Shown here: positions 34,218-42,723 of the stretch, piece after piece
Numbering within the stretch: position 1 is the first letter of the stretch
Layout of the letters: every line of letters starts with the position of its first letter
Assembly (NCBI RefSeq): GCF_037996645.1
Contig: NZ_JBBMXV010000003.1
Coordinates: 675,009 to 739,008, forward strand
Source: Halalkalicoccus tibetensis
GTDB lineage: Archaea > Halobacteriota > Halobacteria > Halobacteriales > Halalkalicoccaceae
Direction: 5' to 3'
Length of the DNA stretch: 64,000 nt
The notes under the pieces: model-generated
Database searches by the model: none
Seen by the model: the letters and a program-made list of their open reading frames with translations, nothing else
Told to the model about the DNA's origin: nothing
Position numbers and translations under genes: made by a program

Positions 34218-37006
34218 CCGGGTCGATCCCGGTGCTCTACGTCGAGCCCGACCCCGCCGCCGTCGACACCGTCGTGACGGCCGTCTCGGAGGAGTATCCG
34301 GAGCTGTCGATCACCGCGGTCGGGTCCGCCGCGGAGGCGCGCGACCGGCTCGCCGACGGCCCCGTCGGCTGCGTCGTGAGCGCGTACGACCTGCCCGACG
34401 CGAACGGCCTCGAACTCCTCGAGGCGGTCGGTTCCGAACACCGCGACCTCCCGACCGTCCTCGTCGCCGGCCGCGACGACGGGGTCCTCGCGCGCGAGGC
34501 GCTCTCGGCCGGGGTGAGCGATTACCTCCGCCGGAGCGACCCGATCGAGCCGGCGCTGCTCGTACGGCGGATCGAGGGGGTGGTTCCCGACAGCGATACT
34601 CCGGTCGAGCGGTCGGGCGCCCACGTCGAGGCGCTCACGCACGCCGCCTCGGACGTCATCGTCACGGTCGACGAGGCCGGCACGATCCGGTTCGTCAACG
34701 AGGCCGTCGAGGACGTCTTCGGCTACCGGCCCGAGGAGCTGGTCGGCGAACCGGTCACGACCCTCGTCAGCGACGTCGACACCGACCGATACCTCGACGA
34801 CCTGCGGGAGTACCTCCGGACCGACGGTGAGGCCGACTGGGGTCATACCGAACTGACCGGCTGTCGCAAGGACGACTCGACGGTACCCCTCGAACTCTCC
34901 TTCGGCCGGTTCGAGTACGACGGCCGGCGTTTCATCACGGGGATCGCCCGGGACATCTCCGAGCACCGTCGCCTCCGGTCGGAGCTCGACGAGCTGATCG
35001 GCCGCGTCACGGACGCCTTCTACGGCCTCGATTCGGAGTGGCGCTTCACCTACCTCAACGAACGGGCCGACGAGCTCATCAACCCCGAGGGGAAGGAGCT
35101 GATCGGCGAGACCGTCTGGGAGCAGTTCCCGGGGGCGCTCGACACGGGGTTCGAGGAGCAGTACCGCCGCGCGATGGAGACCCAGACGCCGGTCGCCTTC
35201 GAGGAGCACTACCCCGAGCCGCTCGACTCGTGGTTCGAGGTGCGGGCGTACCCCTCCGAAACCGGCCTCTCGGTGTACTTCCAGGACATCGACGACCGCA
35301 AGCGGCGCGAGCGCCAGCTCGAGACCCTCAACGAGGTCTCCCAGGAGCTGACGACGGCCGAGACGATCGAGGGTGTCGATCGCATCGCGATCGAGGCGGT
35401 CGACGAGACGCTCTCGCTTCCGATCGCGTCGATCAAGGTGTACAACTCGGAGACCGGCTATCTGGAACCGGTCGGCGGCGACTGGGACTCGCCCGCCGTC
35501 GGGCGTCGCCTGTTCGAGTCCCGACGGACCGTCCCGTGGCAGGTCTTCGCCAGCGGGGAGCCGGCGGTCTACGACGACCTGAACGCGACCGACCTTCCGG
35601 CCGAGGAGACCCCGCTTCGCAGCGCGATCGTCCTCCCGCTCGGGAAACACGGCGTCCTCATCGCCGGCTCCGACGAGCCCGACGCGATCTCGGAGGACGA
35701 CGTCGCGCTCGCGGAGATCCTCGCCGCGAACACGACCTCGGCGCTGGACCGGGTCGACCGCGAGCGCGCGCTGCGCGAACAGACCGAGCGCCTGGAGGAG
35801 CAGAACACGGCCCTCGAACGAGTCCAGCGACTCAACGCGGTCATCCGCGGGATCGTCCAGGAGCTGACGCACGCCTCGACACACGAGACGGCCATGCAGG
35901 CGGTCTGTGACAGGCTCGCCGACTCCGAGCCCTATCGGTTCGTCTGGATCGGGATCCACGACCCGGCCACCGACGAGATCACGCCGGAGGCGTTCGGGGG
36001 CGTCGAGGAGGGCTATCTCGACGAGATCACGGTGACGGCCGACGAGAGCTCGACCGGCATGGGGCCCGCCGGGAGGGCGTTCCGGAGCCACGAACCCAGC
36101 GTTCAGAACGACCTCTACACCGATCCCCCCTTCGAGCCGTGGCGCCAGGCCGCCCTCGAGCGTGGCTACCGCTCGAGCATCTCGATCCCGATCGTCCACC
36201 GGGACACCATCTACGGCGTCCTGAACCTCTACGCCGAGGAGGCGAACGCCTTCAACGGAACCGAGCGCGACGCGCTCGGCGAGCTCGGCGAGACGATCGG
36301 CTACGCCCTCAACGCCCTCGACAGGAAGCGCGACCTCGTCAGCGATCGCTCGCTCGACCTCGAGTTCCGGCTCCACGACCCGGCCGACCCCCTTCTGGCG
36401 CTCCTGGCGGAACACGACTACACGATCGAGTTCGAGAACACCGTCCACCGGGCCGACGACAGCCTCCAGGCGTTCGTGGCGATCGACGAGGCCGACCCCG
36501 AGACGGTCTCCGGATTCGAACGCGAGGTCGACGACATCGAGGAGAGCCGCTTCGTCCGCGAGCAGGACGGTGCCTACCTCTTCGCCTGGACGCTCGCGCC
36601 GTCGTCGTTCTTCCCGTCGCTCGTCGACCAGGGCGTGCTCCCGCGGCTGCTCGCGGCCGACGCGGACGGGGGCCGTGCCGTCGTCCGGATCTCGCGGACC
36701 GCCGCGGTCCGGTCGGTGATCGACCGTTTCGAGGCCCGCTACGACGAGGTCGAGCTGATCGCCCAGCGCGAGCGCGACGAGCCGATCACGACCCAGCGGG
36801 AGTTCGAGACGGAGTTCAAGGACCTGCTGACCGACCGCCAGGAGGAGATCCTTCGGCTGGCCACGGTCAGCGGGTTCTTCGAGTGGCCCCGGGCCACCAC
36901 CGCACAACAGATCGCCGACATGATCGGCGTCTCGCAACCGACGGTGAGCCGCCACCTCCGCGCCGGCGAGCGAACGCTGTTCGATCTCCTGTTCGAGGGG
37001 GACTGA
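34214..37006 (+). CDS. Pseudo-receiver-PAS-PAS-GAF-GAF-BAT-HTH_10 regulator
   Basis: This 930-residue cytoplasmic regulator has a receiver-like domain (about 5-120), PAS (132-255), PAS (257-370), GAF (385-520), GAF (555-700), a BAT region (715-860) and a C-terminal HTH_10 (870-925, LTDRQEEILRLATVSGFFEWP). The receiver is degenerate: the acidic pair is Glu11-Pro12, the phosphoacceptor position in CVVSAYDLP is Ala57, and the Thr and Lys positions are Ala85 and Arg87. It cannot be phosphorylated in the normal way and must act as a dimerisation or binding module. From the PAS domains on, the layout mirrors the 845-residue protein at 1895, so the two are paralogues. Confidence 0.88.
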   Translation: MTGSIPVLYVEPDPAAVDTVVTAVSEEYPELSITAVGSAAEARDRLADGPVGCVVSAYDLPDANGLELLEAVGSEHRDLPTVLVAGRDDGVLAREALSAGVSDYLRRSDPIEPALLVRRIEGVVPDSDTPVERSGAHVEALTHAASDVIVTVDEAGTIRFVNEAVEDVFGYRPEELVGEPVTTLVSDVDTDRYLDDLREYLRTDGEADWGHTELTGCRKDDSTVPLELSFGRFEYDGRRFITGIARDISEHRRLRSELDELIGRVTDAFYGLDSEWRFTYLNERADELINPEGKELIGETVWEQFPGALDTGFEEQYRRAMETQTPVAFEEHYPEPLDSWFEVRAYPSETGLSVYFQDIDDRKRRERQLETLNEVSQELTTAETIEGVDRIAIEAVDETLSLPIASIKVYNSETGYLEPVGGDWDSPAVGRRLFESRRTVPWQVFASGEPAVYDDLNATDLPAEETPLRSAIVLPLGKHGVLIAGSDEPDAISEDDVALAEILAANTTSALDRVDRERALREQTERLEEQNTALERVQRLNAVIRGIVQELTHASTHETAMQAVCDRLADSEPYRFVWIGIHDPATDEITPEAFGGVEEGYLDEITVTADESSTGMGPAGRAFRSHEPSVQNDLYTDPPFEPWRQAALERGYRSSISIPIVHRDTIYGVLNLYAEEANAFNGTERDALGELGETIGYALNALDRKRDLVSDRSLDLEFRLHDPADPLLALLAEHDYTIEFENTVHRADDSLQAFVAIDEADPETVSGFEREVDDIEESRFVREQDGAYLFAWTLAPSSFFPSLVDQGVLPRLLAADADGGRAVVRISRTAAVRSVIDRFEARYDEVELIAQRERDEPITTQREFETEFKDLLTDRQEEILRLATVSGFFEWPRATTAQQIADMIGVSQPTVSRHLRAGERTLFDLLFEGD

Positions 37007-37108
37007 CAGGCGTGCTACAGTTTAGATATATAACCCCCTTTTCGACGAAACGGGTAGATAACTACTCCACGCGCCTATACCGGTTCGGGACGAACCACCG
37101 TTAGTAGC

Positions 37109-37306
37109 ATGATGCAGCATATGTTCCGATGTCTCGACTGTGACTGGTCCTCCACCGCCGTCCCCCAGCCCGACCACCGAGGAGTCACGGAGCGAGCGAT
37201 CTCCCATCACGTCGAGACGGGCCACGAGCTCACCGCGACCACCACCCGGGGCCGATCCCCGACCGACGCCGACCGGGCCCAGGAGGCGTCCCAACCGGCC
37301 GAATGA
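37109..37306 (+). CDS. Small CX2C/HHX4H zinc-knuckle protein
   Basis: This small protein of up to 65 residues carries CLDCDW near its start and AISHHVETGHE after about 25 residues, giving two Cys and two or three His as a likely zinc site. A disordered, charged tail of about 25 residues follows. It shares CLDCDW and AI-HHV--GH with the 54-residue frame at 19891. ATG codons at 37109, 37112 and 37121 are all in frame; the last would match the relative best. It overlaps the HalOD1 gene by four bases, so both are translated together. Function unknown; nucleic-acid or protein binding is possible. Confidence 0.65.
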   Translation: MMQHMFRCLDCDWSSTAVPQPDHRGVTERAISHHVETGHELTATTTRGRSPTDADRAQEASQPAE

Positions 37307-37632
37307 GCTCGAACCCGCTGCGCTCATCCCAAGAGACCATGACGACAGATACCTCCCCCGAACGGACACGACAGCCCAGAGAGGACGTCGCCCTCAGACA
37401 GCCCGTCGGCGACGACCGAACGATCTGTGAATCGATCTTCACGACCGTGGCCACAGCCGAGGACCGGCCGGTCACCGAGCTCGACCCGCTCGGGGAGACG
37501 GTCGATTCGGACGCCCTGAACGCCCTGTTCCCGTCGGGACTTCGGGACAGCAGCCGGGAGCTGGCGTTCCACTACGCCGGCTACACGGTCGTCGTCACCG
37601 ACGAGGCGGTCACCCTGTTGTCGCCGACCTGA
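37303..37632 (+). CDS. HalOD1 output-domain protein
   Basis: This 109-residue protein has a disordered N-terminal region of about 35 residues and a HalOD1 domain: ICESIFTTVATAEDRPVTEL, DPLGETVDSDALNALF and a final AFHYAGYTVVVTDEAVTLL. HalOD1 is a haloarchaeal domain found as the output of signalling proteins or alone. The start overlaps the stop of the zinc-knuckle gene (ATGA), and this operon follows the large HTH_10 regulator at 34214 on the same strand. A role in the same signalling path is plausible, but no mechanism can be read from sequence. Confidence 0.78.
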   Translation: MSSNPLRSSQETMTTDTSPERTRQPREDVALRQPVGDDRTICESIFTTVATAEDRPVTELDPLGETVDSDALNALFPSGLRDSSRELAFHYAGYTVVVTDEAVTLLSPT

Positions 37633-37711
37633 GCGACGCCGCGACCCTCTCGGACTAATTTTCTATAAAATATCCGAAACATTTAATGTCTCTCTACTTA
37701 TATTAGTTGAC

Positions 37712-37984
37712 ATGAGTATTGGCGTCCCGCAGACGACGTTGCTCGACCAGATCAAACACCAGATCGACTCCGGAGAGTATCGCGGAGCCCTCTCGACGTA
37801 CCGCGACTTCCGGGAGGCGTTGCCCGACTGCGAGCACGACCCGGCCCGGCTGCGGATGGTGGACGAGGCCGAGGAGGCCGCCCGGGCATCCTTCCGGACC
37901 GGGGCGGTCGGCTTCGAGAGCCAGATGAACACGCTCGTGTTCGTCGCCCGCCGACTGGTCGAGGAACCGCCGAAGAACGCCTGA
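37712..37984 (+). CDS. Hypothetical helical protein, 90 aa
   Basis: I do not recognise a family. The protein is predicted helical throughout (LLDQIKHQIDSGEYRGALST, then LRMVDEAEEAARASF) and has no membrane segment or signal. A strongly AT-rich block lies directly upstream (37660-37711, with TATAAAATAT and TTATATTAG), which would make a strong promoter for a leaderless or short-leader transcript. The expression is therefore probably real. Neighbours are unrelated. Confidence 0.65.
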   Translation: MSIGVPQTTLLDQIKHQIDSGEYRGALSTYRDFREALPDCEHDPARLRMVDEAEEAARASFRTGAVGFESQMNTLVFVARRLVEEPPKNA

Positions 37985-38144
37985 CCTCGCCGGCCCGCCC
38001 GCCACGACGACTCCACTTCCTCGCTTCCCGTCGACGCTACCATCTCCAGTCCCCCGACCATATTTCTCACTAACTATCCATGAAAAAGAACTATATGTGC
38101 TCGTATGTTTCCACTAGGCGACGAGAAAACGAGTGATACCCAAA

Positions 38145-39026
38145 ATGAATGGAAAAACACTATCGAACGTACACCCGAACGATGCGGACCCGGCGTCGTC
38201 GTTCATCACGAGCCCGGCGGAAGTGGAGAGCGTGCGCGCACGGATCGTCTCGTTCATCAGGCTCGCCATCGAGGACGCCGACGCGGGCGGCGTGGTCGTC
38301 CCGATGAGCGGCGGGATCGACTCGACGCTCACCGCCGCGCTGGCGATCGAGGCGCTCGGCGAGGACCGCGTTCTCGGGCTGGGGCTGCCGTGTCACAAGA
38401 CCGAGAGCGTCAACGCCTACGACGCTCGGACGATCGCCGGCGGGCTCGGCATGGAGTACCGCGAGGTCCAGCTGCGCCCGCTGCTCGACTGTTTCGAGGA
38501 CATGGTTGCCCCGCGGCTCGACCCGATGGGCGATCGTCACGCGATCGGGAACGTCATCGCCCGGCTCCGGATGACGTGTGCGTACTACGTCGCGAACACC
38601 CGCGGGGACCTCGTGTTGGGCACCGCGAACCGATCGGAGCACCTGCTCGGCTACTTCACCAAGTACGGCGACGGGGGTGCGGACCTCTTCCCGATCGGGG
38701 ACCTCTATAAGACCGAGGTCGGGACGGTCGCCCAGCGCATCGGCCTCCCCAAGCGGATCATCGGCAAGGAGCCCACCGCCGGGTTCTGGGCCGGCCAGAC
38801 CGACGCCGACGACCTGGGCGCCCCCTATGACGTCCTCGACCCGATCCTGCTGCGGGCCGTTGATCGGGACGACCCGCCCGACCGGATCGCCGCCGACGTC
38901 GACGTCGATCCCGACACCGTCGAGGAGCTCCTCGAACGCTGCGTCGCGTCCGCCCACAAGCGCGCCGTCCCCCCGAAGCCGGGGATCCGCGACCGGGTCA
39001 GCCCGGACCGTCCCTCGTCCGAATAG
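38145..39026 (+). CDS. nadE: NH3-dependent NAD+ synthetase
   Basis: This 293-residue enzyme makes NAD+ from deamido-NAD+, ATP and ammonia in the cytoplasm. The PP-loop reads VPMSGGIDSTLTAAL. LVLGTANRSEHLLGYFTKYGDGGADLFPIGDLYKTEV is split over substrate-binding positions typical of NadE, and RIIGKEPTAGFWAGQTDADDLG covers the lid region. No glutaminase domain is present. The ATG at 38145 follows an in-frame GTG at 38133, which is less likely. It is flanked by AT-rich promoters and forms a single-gene unit. Confidence 0.92.
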   Translation: MNGKTLSNVHPNDADPASSFITSPAEVESVRARIVSFIRLAIEDADAGGVVVPMSGGIDSTLTAALAIEALGEDRVLGLGLPCHKTESVNAYDARTIAGGLGMEYREVQLRPLLDCFEDMVAPRLDPMGDRHAIGNVIARLRMTCAYYVANTRGDLVLGTANRSEHLLGYFTKYGDGGADLFPIGDLYKTEVGTVAQRIGLPKRIIGKEPTAGFWAGQTDADDLGAPYDVLDPILLRAVDRDDPPDRIAADVDVDPDTVEELLERCVASAHKRAVPPKPGIRDRVSPDRPSSE

Positions 39027-39429
39027 CTCCCTTCGACCTATGTATACATCCGTCGACTATAAGGGACATATTACTATCGAAGATCGACAATACAAACGAA
39101 TATATATGCCAATCACCTATTCGCAGGCGGCGGTAGTTCCCGACCCGCCCACAAACGCCACCAGCCTGTCGTTGTGAGTCCCAATGCGTGCCCGGCGACC
39201 CCTCGTTGCCCGCTGAGGCCCGGGGAACGGGGAGCCGCCGCGTCTCGCTTGTCCCGTGTTCGATCGCGTAGCCCGGCGCTTTCCCTGCTATCGCATGGAG
39301 CCGATACCTGCAGGCGATCGCTTCTTCGTGTTGCCCGTCGTAGGACGTATATCGGCGAACGGCTGTGACCGGTCGACCGCGAACGCACGCGAGACCGGAC
39401 CCGCGACCGCCGCTGATGGGGAGACAGTT
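39027..39429. other. Intergenic stretch, AT-rich then GC-rich
   Basis: No supported gene. Bases about 39040-39120 are markedly AT-rich compared with the rest of the window. A 45-codon frame there (39041-39178) has codon use unlike the neighbours and looks like chance. The following 250 bases are GC-rich with no start linked to a recognisable product. The AT-rich block may hold a promoter for the gene at 39430, although it lies far upstream. Confidence 0.35.
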
Positions 39430-40209
39430 ATGGCCACCACAACCACCGACCAGCGATTCGACCAGTCCCAGCTACCGGCGCTGCTCGGGACGCTCTCGAC
39501 GCGCCTCGAGGAGTTCGAGACGTCGATCACCGACGGGAGCGACGACGAGACGGTCGCGGCGACCGCCGAGGAGCTCTGGACGATCCTCGAGGAGGCGATC
39601 GACGTCATCGAGACGATCGACTTCGAGGGGCTTTCCGACGCGATCGACGCCGAGGCGCTTCCGGAGGCGATCGACGCCGATCGGCTCGCAGACGCCCTCG
39701 AGACCGGCGACGCGACGGAGGTGCTCGACCTCGCGGCGCTGTACGAGGCGGTCGACCTCCGGATGCTCTGGCAGGCCGTCGACGTGCCGGCCCTCCGGAA
39801 GGAGGAACACGAGCTGCAGGCCGAGATCGACTCGTTCCTCGGAAACGACGAGTCCGAGGACGAATCGAGCGAGTCGGACGAGTCGGTGCTCGACGAGACC
39901 GCGAGATCGCTGGCCGGCGCCGAGAGCAGACAACAGCTGCTTCAGGCAAAGATCGGCGCCGCGATCGACGCCTTTCGGACCGCCCTGCTCGCGGCCCACC
40001 TGCGCTCGCGCCGGCTGTACGAGGCCAACCGGCGGTCGTTCGATCGCTCGGGCAGCCGGAACCCGTCGCTGACGGCGACGATGCCCCGCGGCCCGCTTCC
40101 CGCGTCGGCGTCGACCCGCGTCTCGACCGTCCCGACGCGGGCGCGCCATTCCCACACCAAGGGCCGGCCGCGGATCTACGGGCGCCGGTTCGAGCGGGTC
40201 CGCCGATGA
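39430..40209 (+). CDS. Orphan protein with seven tandem nine-residue repeats
   Basis: This 259-residue acidic protein has a helical N-terminal part (about 10-60), then seven consecutive nine-residue units at 63-125 with the pattern [ILV]D-x-x-x-L-x-x-A (for example IDAEALPEA, IDADRLADA, LDLAALYEA, VDLRMLWQA). A Ser/Glu/Asp-rich linker, a second helical part (about 155-205) and a basic Arg/Pro-rich tail follow. Such regular spacing suggests a solenoid or amphipathic scaffold. No signal or membrane segment is seen. The longer frame upstream was rejected because it lacks haloarchaeal codon use; the ATG at 39430 follows GGAGACAG, a possible ribosome site. I know no function. Confidence 0.68.
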   Translation: MATTTTDQRFDQSQLPALLGTLSTRLEEFETSITDGSDDETVAATAEELWTILEEAIDVIETIDFEGLSDAIDAEALPEAIDADRLADALETGDATEVLDLAALYEAVDLRMLWQAVDVPALRKEEHELQAEIDSFLGNDESEDESSESDESVLDETARSLAGAESRQQLLQAKIGAAIDAFRTALLAAHLRSRRLYEANRRSFDRSGSRNPSLTATMPRGPLPASASTRVSTVPTRARHSHTKGRPRIYGRRFERVRR

Positions 40210-40311
40210 CCGTGACCCCCGTTAGCGCATTATTTGACCCAAACACATACGAAAAAATACCTATCTGTTCCGGCATCAGTTATTTACCGGTATACGAATA
40301 ATGAAACATCC

Positions 40312-40662
40312 ATGAGTGTTGACGGATTGATAATAAACCTGAACCGCCTGAGTCACGAGCTGTCCGGGGCTGTCGCTACACGCGAGCGCGTCCGTATCGA
40401 GACCCGGCTGGCGGACCTGAACCGGTGTCCCGAGTGTGGGGCGTTCGCGGCGTTCGACACCCTCATCGCCCCGCCGCCGGTCGACGCGACCGAGTACCCC
40501 TCCGAGACGATCCGCCGGTCGGTCCTCAGCGACTACTGCGTCGACGTCCGCTTTGCGCCCTGTGGCCACGAGGTCGACCTGCACGCGATCGACGGGCTGG
40601 CGGTGACGCTCCGGGACGGCCCGATCGAGGTCGACTACAGCCCCGAGGTCTCCGTCAGCTGA
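40312..40662 (+). CDS. Hypothetical protein with cysteine pair, 116 aa
   Basis: This soluble 116-residue protein has a helical start (LIINLNRLSHELSGAVATRE), a CX2C knuckle in LNRCPECGAFAAF, and later a Cys and His in FAPCGHEVDLHAIDG, which together could bind one zinc. A beta-rich C-terminus follows. The AT-rich sequence just upstream (40230-40300) contains promoter-like TATTTACC. The ATG at 40312 is preferred over a longer frame through that promoter. Not recognised beyond that. Confidence 0.6.
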   Translation: MSVDGLIINLNRLSHELSGAVATRERVRIETRLADLNRCPECGAFAAFDTLIAPPPVDATEYPSETIRRSVLSDYCVDVRFAPCGHEVDLHAIDGLAVTLRDGPIEVDYSPEVSVS

Positions 40663-40781
40663 TAGACGTATCCCCCGATTCCGCCGTCGGCGCGAGGCGG
40701 GGCCGTTACCCGCCGGCATATAGTACCGTTGTCCTCGCAGGTCCGACCGTTTCCCGGCTGGGGTTCGTCGAATCACACGTC

Positions 40782-41033
40782 ATGATCGGATCTCTCGCGG
40801 CCGGCAAGAAGGGTGCGGAGCTCGGCTACAAAGTGTACGGCGTGCCGGGGGCCGTCGCCGCGGGCGCCGGCGGTGCGGCGGGGATGCTCGTCGCGAAGAA
40901 GGGCCTCGAGGTCGCCGTCGAGACCGAGTCGTCGTCGATAGCCGACGACGAGGGGACCCGGATCGAGGTCACCGAGATCGACGGCGACGACGACCCGGAC
41001 CCGAACTCGGATCCGGGTCCGGCGGGCGACTGA
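40782..41033 (+). CDS. Small glycine/alanine-rich protein, 83 aa
   Basis: This 83-residue protein has a Gly/Ala-rich, mildly hydrophobic segment (VPGAVAAGAGGAAGMLVAKK at about residues 21-40), an acidic linker and a C-terminal Asp/Pro-rich tail. It may associate with a membrane or form a coiled scaffold. It is followed by a T5 run at 41044-41048, a possible archaeal terminator. No family recognised. Confidence 0.5.
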   Translation: MIGSLAAGKKGAELGYKVYGVPGAVAAGAGGAAGMLVAKKGLEVAVETESSSIADDEGTRIEVTEIDGDDDPDPNSDPGPAGD

Positions 41034-41056
41034 CGGACGGACGCTTTTTCGGCGCG

Positions 41057-41191
41057 CTATATGTCGGTCAGCAGCCGGAGCAGGACGCCCGTGACGATCA
41101 CGAGCAGTCCCGCGATCGTCGCGATCGGTGGGATCGGGACGAACAGCAGTACAACGCCGGCCAGTATCACCAGTGACGAGATTCGAACCAT
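41057..41191 (-). CDS. Small two-segment membrane protein, 44 aa
   Basis: From an ATG at 41191 the 44-residue product is almost entirely hydrophobic: MVRISSLVILAGVVLLFVPI, a PP turn, then a second segment ending VLLRLLTDI. It forms a tight membrane hairpin. A longer frame exists upstream but without a membrane-protein character. Similar small haloarchaeal hairpin proteins are common and uncharacterised. It lies head to tail after eutA on the same strand only in the sense that it follows its stop; eutA is upstream on higher coordinates. Confidence 0.5.
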   Translation of the reverse strand: MVRISSLVILAGVVLLFVPIPPIATIAGLLVIVTGVLLRLLTDI

Positions 41192-41252
41192 GCACTGCGT
41201 ATGCTCGACGGATGAACTAATAACTGGCCCCTGCACTCCCAATCGTCCCGTC

Positions 41253-42656
41253 TCAGAAGGCGAGCGTCTTCACGACCACGGGAACGGTGTCGCCGCCCAG
41301 CGGCCGTCCGACGTCGAGATACTCCCCCTCGGCCGCGCGGACCTCGTCGATCACCGCGACGGGGTCGTCGAGCCGCCGGCCGAGCGCCTGCCCGAGCGCC
41401 TTCGCACAGTCCTGCTCGACGAGCACGACGACCGGCCGCCCCGTTCCAGCGCCCACCTCGGCGCTCCAGGCGCCGGCGATCGCCCCCGCCATCTCGGTCA
41501 GGCGGTCGTAACTCAACACGCCGACGTCCTCGATCGCGAGGACGAACGGGACGGGGCCGTGGCGGGAGGTCGCCTCCCGGATCGTCGCCCGAAGCCGCGG
41601 TTCCAGCCCCGTCCCGTCGACACTCGAGAGGTCGCCGACGCCCGCCACGGGCAGGTCACGAAGCGGGAGCAGCGACTCCTCGACGCCGATCGTCCGCCCG
41701 CTCAGCTCCGTCGTCCGCGTCCCGACGCCGACGACGGTCGCCCGGATGTCCTCGCCGAGTTCGACGACCGGCAGCCCGCCTACCCGCCGGCCGATCGCCG
41801 CGGCGAGCGTCGGCCCCAGGTCGCCGTACTCGAACGGATCGGTTTCGGAGACAGCGTTGACCAGCCGGCCGACCCCGCCGGTGAAGGCGATCCCCTCGAC
41901 CGCGACCGGCTCGGTCGGCAGCTCCCCGATCGCGAGCGCTCTCGTTCGCTCCGAGAACGGCGGGCCCGTGATCGCGTCGATCACACAGTCGGCCATCGCG
42001 TCCGCCAACCGCTCGAGCGCCCCCTTCGACGGCTCCCGGCCGACTTCGAGGTCGATCCCGAGGTCGTCGGCCAGCTCCCGCGCGGGCGGGGAGACCGACG
42101 CGATCGCTCCCCTCTCGTCGAACCGGACGAGCCGTCCCCCGACGTCGAGACAGCGCGTATCGCGGACGCCGTCGGCGTCGAACACCGCGACGTTGGTCGT
42201 CCCGCCGCCGACGTCGGCGTTCGCGACGACCTCCCCCCGATCTCTCGCCCGCGTCGTCGCCCCCGAACCCCGCCCCGCGAGGATCGCCTCGAGCTCGGGG
42301 CCGGCCGCGGCGGCGACGAACTCGCCGCCCTCGCTCGCGACGCGGTGGACCAGCGCCTCGGCGTTTCCCTTTCGAGCCGTCTCGCCGGTGACGATCACCG
42401 CTCCCGTGTCGATCCCGATCGGATCGATCCCGGCGGCCCCGAGCTCGTCCTCGACGATCCCGGCGACCGCGTCGATGTCGACCGTCTCCGGGTCCGACAG
42501 CGGCGTCTCGCGGATCTCGCCGCGGTGACGGACCGTTCGCTCGGCGATCTCAAGCTTGCCCCCGTTCGCCGGGCTCGTGACCCGGAGCTCGCTCACCACG
42601 ACCTGCGTCGTCGTGGTCCCGACGTCGACCCCGAGGCTGACGAGGTCGTCGCTCAT
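41253..42656 (-). CDS. eutA: Ethanolamine ammonia-lyase reactivating factor EutA
   Basis: This 467-residue protein belongs to the actin-like ATPase superfamily: SLGVDVGTTTTQVVVSEL is the phosphate-1 motif, NADVGGGTTNVAVFD the phosphate-2 motif and VEGIAFTGGVGRLV the adenosine motif. EutA exchanges damaged cobalamin in ethanolamine ammonia-lyase so that the enzyme stays active. It is the third gene of eutB-eutC-eutA, 67 bases after eutC. No microcompartment shell, EutH permease or acetaldehyde dehydrogenase gene is present in the neighbourhood. Confidence 0.9.
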   Translation of the reverse strand: MSDDLVSLGVDVGTTTTQVVVSELRVTSPANGGKLEIAERTVRHRGEIRETPLSDPETVDIDAVAGIVEDELGAAGIDPIGIDTGAVIVTGETARKGNAEALVHRVASEGGEFVAAAAGPELEAILAGRGSGATTRARDRGEVVANADVGGGTTNVAVFDADGVRDTRCLDVGGRLVRFDERGAIASVSPPARELADDLGIDLEVGREPSKGALERLADAMADCVIDAITGPPFSERTRALAIGELPTEPVAVEGIAFTGGVGRLVNAVSETDPFEYGDLGPTLAAAIGRRVGGLPVVELGEDIRATVVGVGTRTTELSGRTIGVEESLLPLRDLPVAGVGDLSSVDGTGLEPRLRATIREATSRHGPVPFVLAIEDVGVLSYDRLTEMAGAIAGAWSAEVGAGTGRPVVVLVEQDCAKALGQALGRRLDDPVAVIDEVRAAEGEYLDVGRPLGGDTVPVVVKTLAF

Positions 42657-42723
42657 CGTCGGTCCCTCGGTCGGGGGTCCGCCGGCTCCCCGCCCCTTTC
42701 GAGTGGGTCGCGTCGCCCCATGC

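Noticed and set aside
34148..36955. 935-codon open frame antisense to the large HTH_10 regulator
   Set aside because: The plus strand encodes recognisable PAS, GAF and HTH_10 domains; the antisense frame has no domain and typical shadow composition.
39041..39178. 45-codon frame in an AT-rich block (MYTSVDYKGH...)
   Set aside because: Codon use is unlike every other gene here and no conserved motif is visible; more likely promoter-like DNA.
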